NCBI GenBank assembly: GCA_049334165.1
Contig: JBEGHD010000018.1
Source: JBEGHD01 sp049334165
Lineage (GTDB): Bacteria; Bacteroidota; Bacteroidia; Flavobacteriales_D; Sanyastnellaceae
Strand: one strand, 5' to 3'
Length of the DNA stretch: 64,000 nucleotides
Under the pieces are notes generated by a model. The model had not been told where the DNA came from, made no database searches, and saw nothing but the letters and a program-made list of their open reading frames with translations. The position numbers were made by a program, and so were the translations under genes. This document shows positions 59,701-64,000 of the stretch, piece by piece (position 1 is the first letter of the stretch; every line of letters starts with the position of its first letter).

Positions 59701-61862
59701 CCTCTGAAGATCTTGAAGCTCCATTTATTGACTGCCCGGATGATCTGGTAGTTAGTACAGATACAGGGGCATGCAGCGCTGTTCTGTCTAATGCTGAGCC
59801 TACAATCACAGCAGATGATTGTGTTGTTAATCTGAGTTATACTATTACCGGAGCAACTACCGGATCAGGATCTGGCAATGTCAATGGACTTGTTTTCAAT
59901 TCGGGTGTAAGCACAGTTACTTACAATGCCACTGATGGAAACGGTAATACTTCTGATCCGTGCTCTTTCACTGTCACTGTTGAAGATAATGAAGACCCAG
60001 TTGTGACTTGTGTTGATCAGACTGTAATATTGGATGGATCAGGTTCGGGCAGTGTCTCACTTGGGGCTGTACTGGGAACTTCAAATGATAACTGTGGAAT
60101 CACAGATGTCGAGCTATCACAGAATACTTTCGATTGTAGCGACATTGGTGCGGGAGCCGATAATGTGACCATCATAGTTACCGATAACGCAGGGAACACT
60201 GGCACTTGCAATGCGACCATAACAGTCGTTGACAATCAGTTGCCAACCATCAATTGTCCAGGCAATCAGACCTTATCGACAGATAACGGCTGTAATGCTA
60301 CTATGGTAGACTACGCTGGATTAGCTTCATCTTCAGATAATTGCAGTGTGAATGTTTCTCAATCACCCTCCGTTGGACAGAGCTTGTCTGTAGGAAATCA
60401 CACAGTAACGCTCACAGCTACTGACGCTGGCGGAAATACAGAAACGTGCTCATTTGCATTGACCGTTGAAGATAATGTAGACCCGGTTGCTATATGTCAA
60501 GACATATCAGTTGACCTTGTGAATGGTTCAGCCACAATTACAGCTGTTGACGTTGATGGTGGTTCAAGCGATAATTGCGGAATTACCGGCATGAGCGTTA
60601 CTCCAAATTCATTCACTTGTGCGGATGTTGGCGACAACGATGTTGAACTGACAGTAGAGGATGCCGCTGGAAACACACACACTTGCACAGCAACAGTAAC
60701 GATTGTGAGCACTGTGGATGTCGGAATCTGTTTCAATGGAAATCCAGCCGGATACGAGGACACATTCACCTACTGCGAAGATGAAACGATAGACGTTACA
60801 CTTTGTGATGCGATTTCAGGAGTAGGTCCATTCGAAATTTGCTATCAACTAGATAGCGATCCTATCGAGTGTGTTACAGTAAATGAATTCGAAAGCATCT
60901 TCAGTGGAGAATTGGCTGCGGGAACGTACGAAGTCCAGATTACTTCAGTAACCGATGCCAACGGATGTTCATTAACTGATCCTTCACTTTATTCAGCTAC
61001 TGTTGTTGTAAATCCACTTACGGGAACTTACACTGCTGAAACAGCATGCGACACTTATGAATGGAACGGAACTGTTTTCACAGAAACTGGAGAATACACC
61101 AATGTGACATATCCAGCAAACGGCTGTACTAACATTGATACATTGGACCTTACGATTCTCGAAAGCACAGCCAGTTCAATTACAGAAACAGCATGTGCAA
61201 CCTACACTGCGCCAGATGGTGCGATTTACACTTCAACCGGAGTTTACACAGCAGTAATACCAAACCAGGCCGGTTGTGATAGCACAATAACGATAGACCT
61301 CACAGTCATCAATCCAGGAGATGCTTGCGATGACGGAGATCCACTCACAGAAAATGATGTATACGACAGCAATTGCGATTGTGCGGGTACACCAATAGTC
61401 GGAACAGTTGAAGGAACTGTCGATTGGAACCAGGACTGTGGAAATCGCAATGGAACGATTAAGTTTTATCAGCCGGGTACGACTATTCTGGTTGAGCAAT
61501 ACAATTTCACAGTTGATCAAAATGGTGAGTTTTCTACTCCTGCATCTGGAATAGCACCTGGTAATTACGACATCTTCGTGAAAGTCGAAGGCTACTTACA
61601 GAAAGGCTTTGACAACGTGAGCATCAATTCTGGTTCAAATAATCTGAATGTGGGAAGCATAATCGGAGGAGACTTAAATGGCGATAATGCTGTTACTGCA
61701 GCCGATGGTACTGTAGCATCAGATGCATTCTTATCCACAACTGCCGACCCCAATTTCAATCCAGTAGCAGATTATAATTGTGATGGAGCAATCACAGCGT
61801 CTGATGTGACTGTTATTTCGGCTTCATTCCTCATGACCGGTGATGAACCAAACGCCAACTAA
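50742..61862 (+). CDS. Giant secreted beta-helix protein with C-terminal dockerin-like domain
   Basis: 3706 residues with an N-terminal signal peptide (long n-region, then CYIFLGFIMLLSSQVMSA). Residues ~95-2550 are right-handed parallel beta-helix (pectate-lyase/DUF1565-like) modules. Three carry the same long unit (~98-380, 386-675, 1895-2183; hallmark RYGLKVG, SYRTGFDLA, NGGAGIFMTNA, DDWPG). A GCTEPNADNYDPNA motif lies at ~2555. A concanavalin/laminin-G-like module follows (~2580-2807), then HYR-type repeats (~2994-3327), more Ig-like units and a CDDGDPLTENDVYD motif. The last parts are a carboxypeptidase-regulatory-like module (~3556-3640) and two dockerin-like repeats with D-x-N-x-D-x(6)-D at D3644-D3655 and D3677-D3688. 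No T9SS sorting domain is visible. It is probably a surface or secreted polysaccharide-binding or adhesion protein. Enzyme activity is not evident. Confidence 0.82.
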   Translation: MALKEFFPFRLFCKGSLFKSCYIFLGFIMLLSSQVMSAKNVSELVCLHSSYTDEFNSLELIDAGSDYFVNDNSTSGDSFTTAVGNDNNPGTPSAPFATIQVAIDQASVGDVIYVDAGSYSQDVLVDKELTIVGAGIDQTVIDHAGNPGHGNAGIHVTAHDVTMQGFTLIDTDGGSEPRYGLKVGVGNQTTDNVTLENIKVQNSYRTGFDLAIPKNLTLNGVIASNNGGAGIFMTNADGVTIENITTTGNPWVGVSIATRDDWPGTTSGVVFTGNNSFGEVTTSNGGVQLEMTTNKSISWSNDAAANRDVTIQSSELAYAISGPTTNTFGSNIYDPYVRFYSTLNQATLAATNGPDHVEPFNRYIQDATDSEGDPSTEFYVFDSAGDKMSIQAAIDAASAQNTINISAGTFPEDLNVNKDEITVLGAGIGQTILDHTGQSGHNNAGVKIGGNQVTLKNLTVTGDPNDSSPRYGLKVGTSSVTTDDVTLENVRVQNSYRTGFDLARPKDLTLTGVEAIDNGGAGIFMTNAEGVDLTNVTTSGNPWVGISVATRDDWPGDTYDVVFSGTNSIGEVGTDNGGLQIEPVVGMPISWSDGSVSADVVIQEVDFEFALSGPTTNSFTSGGNTIVYDPYTRFYKTLAQAESAAAGDPTHIEPYDRYLQDAIDSEGDPTTEYYVVDNNKMSIQAAVDDAVSDNVVNVYSGTFEENISIPKAITVLGAGNSPSGTVIQGSGGTVVSLGDGSSNSERAVLQNLRVTGGATGVGASSFTSLIDVVSSSNANYGISLGSQDIQITGSTFANNNVGMKIPSTVSVSNLTIDDSHFDNNTAHGWYSDANSGIEPDLNDVEITNTTFNGNGIKGIYTERLSNALFENVVVDGSGNAANTYASGIDINLKWKVYSNITLRNVSVTNSGAGGASGNGVTIKGRNDGGTYGSNPASIDGLAFDNNTFQSPGIIGTDTLTGLSIGNAIDNISFLGTNTFTGTGNGFTNYIDSGSDFSLGTSEFSGDLAFFIANFSPLNIDALDTEFDGKTGYEMSIAERQTTEDKIYHEIDNSSLGLVWFVPECEPAVYVNDDSQSGDVYTSSIGDDSNPGTAASPVRTISRALDLACSGSIIYVDAGNYYDSFVLDSTYSIRGANYGINPNTGSRNAESNLYPDVSDPDPYSSNAVLMVYLSENASGTEIDGLTIDGDNPNLMSGVVNNGADVDAAQGIVGYDGLTDISITNNIIGRTAYTAVEFYNYNNSGAATTGNLISDNRFENILPDSGFGIAVLLYNNCYTNITNNVFDEVRVGVQTGNFYRADPGNSHDITGNQVESGRIGIWHNLAYQDVTTFNIQNNIVTTVSGFPEDNQGLKVTSLSGSADVLLSGNTVSDAAIGLSLWNNPTTNPITVGSNQLNNCTVGIQADNYDGYNSNAQSSSYIVDDVEIQGAQTGILVKDNSDNSNDATVSVEIRNSSAINSSNVGLVIEGADASASFSGATPASFIGQSVYIDQVSNGDDVPSTDIIAFNVQFDGNNGASMTLAQQFDAEDKLNHKPDYEQLGLISFVPNNVFITTTSYVSPNTEASVQRGVDVALDGETLNVNDGTYQGNVLVDKNIAILSHNGATNTILDGNDNGSGLGTIQLSSGRDGVTIGSANRGFSIRGIDGPAGLEKAAVYLQGTQSNIMIENNIIEARGDAGLMGEYNASNDGVTINNNEFTGQTFTGSNPAGVGFSAQFTLPNVPRQAVVFGGGSGTSNTQNFTFTNNTISTITGGQSLTDNSGNSIAPTDQGNMIVTLDLVGNNQISGNTFNGYTTPGAAALRVRGSGNYAIDENLFTGGYDVAMATASNPIDASLNYWDSPSGPYNQITSPCATGKAVPDNVTFVPYYTDATLSITSSAVGGPVYNVNSGLYYCTIQSAIDAASTGDEIQVSAGTYNESLNVNVEDLLLIGAGIDQTIVDHSGTAGYNNAGVKIGANGVTMQGFTVIDNDGGSVPRYGLKVGTSSVTTDNVTLQNIKVTQSYRTGFDLARPKNLSLTGVEAIDNGGAGIFMTNAEGVDLTNITTSGNPWVGISVATRDDWPGDTYDIVFSGTNSIGEVGTDNGGLQIEPVVGMPISWSDGSVAADVTIQSADFEFALSGPTTNSFTSGGNTIIYDPYTRFYKTLSQAESAADGAPSHVEPFDRYIQDAISSAGDPATEYYVYDNTDDKMSIQAAIDASFDGNKINVYDGDFTEQVEVSKEITIEGQGAGVTNVIGFDDMPLSFTTSDDNFPIIYIHDANAVISSLTVDGDGNGATNRRYVGIGLDNAGGLLDGVEVKAIREDPLNGNQHGVGILASAESGDSRNLEIRNSNIHDFQKNALSVSGADLIVFVEGNTVTGDGSTDVIGQNGIQLGYGATGDIVGNDVNGIDYTGSGWLSTGILVINASGSVTVSENTIANCQGGLVAQNSSLSIINNEADQGDYGVLLYSLSGTNEVVVENNAISNYEEAVYFYTAGGTTLATANENSFTGYTNSITNYGSSTEFDVSCNWYGTSDATLVDASVGGELAYNPYLIDGTDASGSIGFQPTAGSCSGDSEGCTEPNADNYDPNAIFNDGSCEYCFEGLDFSSTVAVDENENPDAWYTDRYAPSAFESAVFEGENRLLHSIDAADGDDNRTGFDGAFYNTQGRKYDLTTGETKEIGIELYVPAAWETSGRRMAGIWGTGFDNADVVSAYPIIEFTSDGTPRFRAYEGDGSWIDIGLPNNFSYNTWVTLTIKLLPSGEFRYEVGDLSVSTQQHGVNGTTYIGNVILQGHNTTAGVTYDIYWDNFYNSYGTDLEYDAVLLRPIAVGSGLSNQHMAVADLCDIEAGIKAHKRFLGDVIPVTGDVAGDTYQFGTGVSPMSSANLDPDPGTARWNYLVSVDLGDQTFNDLNVYLDIDFDPSDASGQTDPYVADLSQFMIDNGSGNSSIYQDSQNLGFSFWQTIGSPNILPFDPYQEGVYDLAIRVETPAGVELLNAPIRVEVACDYVEASEDLEAPFIDCPDDLVVSTDTGACSAVLSNAEPTITADDCVVNLSYTITGATTGSGSGNVNGLVFNSGVSTVTYNATDGNGNTSDPCSFTVTVEDNEDPVVTCVDQTVILDGSGSGSVSLGAVLGTSNDNCGITDVELSQNTFDCSDIGAGADNVTIIVTDNAGNTGTCNATITVVDNQLPTINCPGNQTLSTDNGCNATMVDYAGLASSSDNCSVNVSQSPSVGQSLSVGNHTVTLTATDAGGNTETCSFALTVEDNVDPVAICQDISVDLVNGSATITAVDVDGGSSDNCGITGMSVTPNSFTCADVGDNDVELTVEDAAGNTHTCTATVTIVSTVDVGICFNGNPAGYEDTFTYCEDETIDVTLCDAISGVGPFEICYQLDSDPIECVTVNEFESIFSGELAAGTYEVQITSVTDANGCSLTDPSLYSATVVVNPLTGTYTAETACDTYEWNGTVFTETGEYTNVTYPANGCTNIDTLDLTILESTASSITETACATYTAPDGAIYTSTGVYTAVIPNQAGCDSTITIDLTVINPGDACDDGDPLTENDVYDSNCDCAGTPIVGTVEGTVDWNQDCGNRNGTIKFYQPGTTILVEQYNFTVDQNGEFSTPASGIAPGNYDIFVKVEGYLQKGFDNVSINSGSNNLNVGSIIGGDLNGDNAVTAADGTVASDAFLSTTADPNFNPVADYNCDGAITASDVTVISASFLMTGDEPNAN
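61671..61840 (+). other. Dockerin-like calcium-binding double repeat
   Basis: It encodes two ~22-residue F-hand-like repeats, GDLNGDNAVTAAD and ADYNCDGAITASD, each with Ca ligands at positions 1, 3, 5 and 12 (D, N, D, D) followed by hydrophobic helix residues (VASDAFL and VISASFL). This matches type I dockerin consensus, though the spacing of 33 residues between repeats is slightly long. It is preceded by a carboxypeptidase-regulatory-like module, as in many dockerin-ended proteins. Confidence 0.65.
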
Positions 61863-61901
61863 AACTCAAGAACATTGAAAAGACTAGAAACAAGGATAAC
61901 A

Positions 61902-64000
61902 ATGAAAACGATACTCAATAACCACAAGCATATGAACTACTTTCAAGGCTTTTTGAATAGGTCATTAATCACTCTTTCTATAATCATTTTGAGTCTTATT
62001 TCGAATGACTCCAAAGCTCAATTTTATGAGTTTTACAATTCCGTAGATGGGGCTGTGACAAATGAAATTAATGTTCAACCGGGCGAGAACTTCACGTTGC
62101 TCGTGGGTGTGAATACAGATGGACTTGTAACAGGAGTTACGGCATCCTTGGAGTACGATCCCTCTGGATTGCAAGTTATTGGACCTATTGTGGATTTGGC
62201 GCCTCCAGAGCTGAATGTCTCATTTGGAAATATTATCGATAATACGAATGGAAATGTTTTGCTATCCAAAGTTTCTTTTGGGGCAACTCCCCTTACCGGT
62301 TCCTTTGAGTTCATGGAAGTGACCTTTGAAGTTTCTCCTGGGTCAACGCCTGGCTCAAGCTTCAATATTGACCATATAATGCAACAACCGGGAATTGCGA
62401 ACTATTCAGAAATCGCTTTTTCAGGGACAAACTTCCTTACTGATGCACCATCATTTACAGTTAATGTAGTTGAAGAACCCGAAATCGATATCGCTTTTAA
62501 TGATGAGATTTTGGGCTTCAACTCAGAGCTTGAGTATTGCGCCAACGAAAATATAACCGTGACTCTCGATGGGGTTGTTTCGGGAACTGCTCCTTTTGAT
62601 TTGGTTTGGGAAGTAGATGGAAATCAGTTTATTGCAAATAATTCGCCTGTAGGCTTCGAGTTTTTTAATGGAACATTAAGCCCTGGTGTTCACACTGTTC
62701 AATTGACCTCAATAACTGACGATAATGGTCTTGAAGTGACCAATCCATCAAGTATTTACTCAGCTGAAATCATAATACTTGAAGAACCTGACGTCAACAT
62801 CCTAATCAATAGCGAAGTTGCAGGATTCAATTCCGATTTTAGTTTTTGTCAAGGTGAAACAATCACTGCGAGTTTGCAAGGATTATCAGGGCAAGCACCT
62901 TACGATCTGGTGTGGACACTGGATGGAAATACTGATTCAGCGGATGATGTTGGCGATGGTGATCAACTTTTTAGCGGAACACTCTCAACGGGATCTCACA
63001 CAGTGATTCTTTCGTCATTGACCGATGACAACGGGTGTGTTCTTGCAGATGTTACAGGATATCAAATTGAGATTTATGTGAATGAAGCTCCAGTAGTTTC
63101 AGGCGCTCTCTCTGCTTCAGATATTGAAGGATGCTCCGCACCTGCTGCCGTAACTTCGGTTACCGGATTGGAAGCCTTAGACGGGAATCTTGAAATATCA
63201 GATGCTGTCACAGAGGATGGGGATTTGGTAGTTACATCTTCGGATGATGTAACAGGCTCATGCCCGACTTCAGTAATAAGAACTTACACTATCACGGATG
63301 AATGTGGAGCCAGTGTACAGGTGGTTCACGAAATTGAATATGACGATACAACCGAACCGACATTCAACGGAGTTCCGGCTGATGTCTCAGTTGACTGTGT
63401 TTCGGAGATTCCTTCAATGACTTCTCTAGCATGGACGGATGACTGCGATGGCACTGGAAGTGTTATGGGGTCGGATAGCTCCGTTCCTGGAAACGGTGTT
63501 TTCGAAACGATAACAAGAACCTGGTCTTATACGGATGGTTGCGGCAATACTGGAACTGCGAATCAAGTGATAACTGTCACAGATGGAGCTGCCCCAATTC
63601 TTGAAAACGTATCAGCTTCAGCAGTGGGCGAATGCCTCAACGGAGGAAACTTCGTTTGGACAGTTGACGCATCAGACGACAACCTGTTCTCACTTGAAGT
63701 GGATCATTCCCTTCAAAACAGCTTACCGGAGTTTACGGTTTATGCCGATGCAGGGGATCCTTACGGAAGTGCACAGGCAGCCACAGATTTTGCCAATGCT
63801 GGTGTGAGTGTTATTTACGATGACGCCAATCAGATCTGGACCATCGACTTTGGTCCGGCTGTAACGCAGCAACTCATCGACAACGGAGGAATCACGTTCT
63901 ACACTGTTTTGGAAGACTGCAACGGAAATGCACTCGGCTCAATGAGCCCAACAGGACCGGACAACACGTTTGTCTACGACCTTGACGATGAAGCTCCGGT
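61902..64000 (+). CDS. Secreted protein with N-terminal cohesin-like domain (3' partial)
   Basis: The frame opens at the ATG at 61902, 40 bp after the beta-helix gene, and runs to the window end (~699 residues) without a stop. A signal peptide covers ~20-40 (LITLSIIILSLISNDSKAQ). Residues ~41-190 look like a cohesin: FTLLVGVNTDGLVTGVTASLEYDPSGLQV, then VLLSKVSFG and FEFMEVTFEVSPGSTPG, the order and content of cohesin strands. After that come two repeats (opening IDIAFNDEILGFNSE and VNILINSEVAGFNSD) with FxYCxxE and APFDLVW/APYDLVW patterns, similar to a segment near the end of the previous protein, and then HYR-like modules with Cys pairs. It may be the cell-surface receptor for the neighbour's dockerin. 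The C-terminus is outside the window. Confidence 0.78.
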   Translation, partial: MKTILNNHKHMNYFQGFLNRSLITLSIIILSLISNDSKAQFYEFYNSVDGAVTNEINVQPGENFTLLVGVNTDGLVTGVTASLEYDPSGLQVIGPIVDLAPPELNVSFGNIIDNTNGNVLLSKVSFGATPLTGSFEFMEVTFEVSPGSTPGSSFNIDHIMQQPGIANYSEIAFSGTNFLTDAPSFTVNVVEEPEIDIAFNDEILGFNSELEYCANENITVTLDGVVSGTAPFDLVWEVDGNQFIANNSPVGFEFFNGTLSPGVHTVQLTSITDDNGLEVTNPSSIYSAEIIILEEPDVNILINSEVAGFNSDFSFCQGETITASLQGLSGQAPYDLVWTLDGNTDSADDVGDGDQLFSGTLSTGSHTVILSSLTDDNGCVLADVTGYQIEIYVNEAPVVSGALSASDIEGCSAPAAVTSVTGLEALDGNLEISDAVTEDGDLVVTSSDDVTGSCPTSVIRTYTITDECGASVQVVHEIEYDDTTEPTFNGVPADVSVDCVSEIPSMTSLAWTDDCDGTGSVMGSDSSVPGNGVFETITRTWSYTDGCGNTGTANQVITVTDGAAPILENVSASAVGECLNGGNFVWTVDASDDNLFSLEVDHSLQNSLPEFTVYADAGDPYGSAQAATDFANAGVSVIYDDANQIWTIDFGPAVTQQLIDNGGITFYTVLEDCNGNALGSMSPTGPDNTFVYDLDDEAP

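Overview
This window looks like a chromosomal segment from a member of the Bacteroidota, most likely a free-living, aerobic Flavobacteriales-type organism. The evidence is two proteins with type IX secretion system (T9SS) C-terminal sorting domains, a giant adhesin with a gliding-motility-type C-terminal domain next to a PorP/SprF-family gene, an S46 dipeptidyl peptidase, and several matches to the Bacteroidota promoter element TAnnTTTG placed 16-45 nt before start codons. Shine-Dalgarno sequences are mostly absent. No rRNA, prophage or CRISPR array was seen.

Layout. 0-5 kb: the end of a delta-60-repeat T9SS protein, a DinB-like protein with a small partner, a WYL regulator, and two paralogous lipoproteins flanking a DUF1697 gene. 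4.7-12 kb: signalling genes, namely a hybrid histidine kinase with a receiver and an HPt domain, a sigma-54 NtrC-type regulator, a PAS/LuxR regulator and a stand-alone receiver. 12-14.3 kb: a three-gene cluster resembling arsenosugar-type radical SAM loci (DUF2064 transferase, AhpD-like protein, radical SAM ArsS-like). 14.4-17.2 kb: an SLC12-like transporter, an elaborate inverted-repeat region, tRNA-Arg(TCT) and three tandem 83-bp tRNA-derived units. 17.2-27.5 kb: housekeeping genes (rsmE, smpB, pyrD, an enoyl-CoA hydratase, MscS, an MBL hydrolase) mixed with small secreted proteins. 27.6-33.8 kb: a dissolved-inorganic-carbon module (beta-carbonic anhydrase, divergent LysR regulator, small protein, dabB, dabA). 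33.9-40.3 kb: S46 peptidase, yidC and others. 40.4-49.4 kb: PorP/SprF protein and a 2644-residue repeat adhesin. 49.7-64 kb: an isolated IS1595-type zinc-ribbon protein and two giant secreted proteins, the second running off the window.

The most interesting point is at 61.4-62.5 kb. The 3706-residue beta-helix protein ends in a carboxypeptidase-regulatory-like module followed by a two-repeat dockerin-like domain and has no visible T9SS sorting domain. The next gene begins, directly after its signal peptide, with a cohesin-like domain. Adjacent dockerin and cohesin genes suggest that the beta-helix protein is held on the surface non-covalently by its neighbour. The sequence supports the domain resemblance; the interaction is inferred. 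Other unusual items are the tRNA-derived tandem array, the four-arm inverted repeat beside it, the exact 792-bp super-repeat in the adhesin, and the carbon-uptake module.
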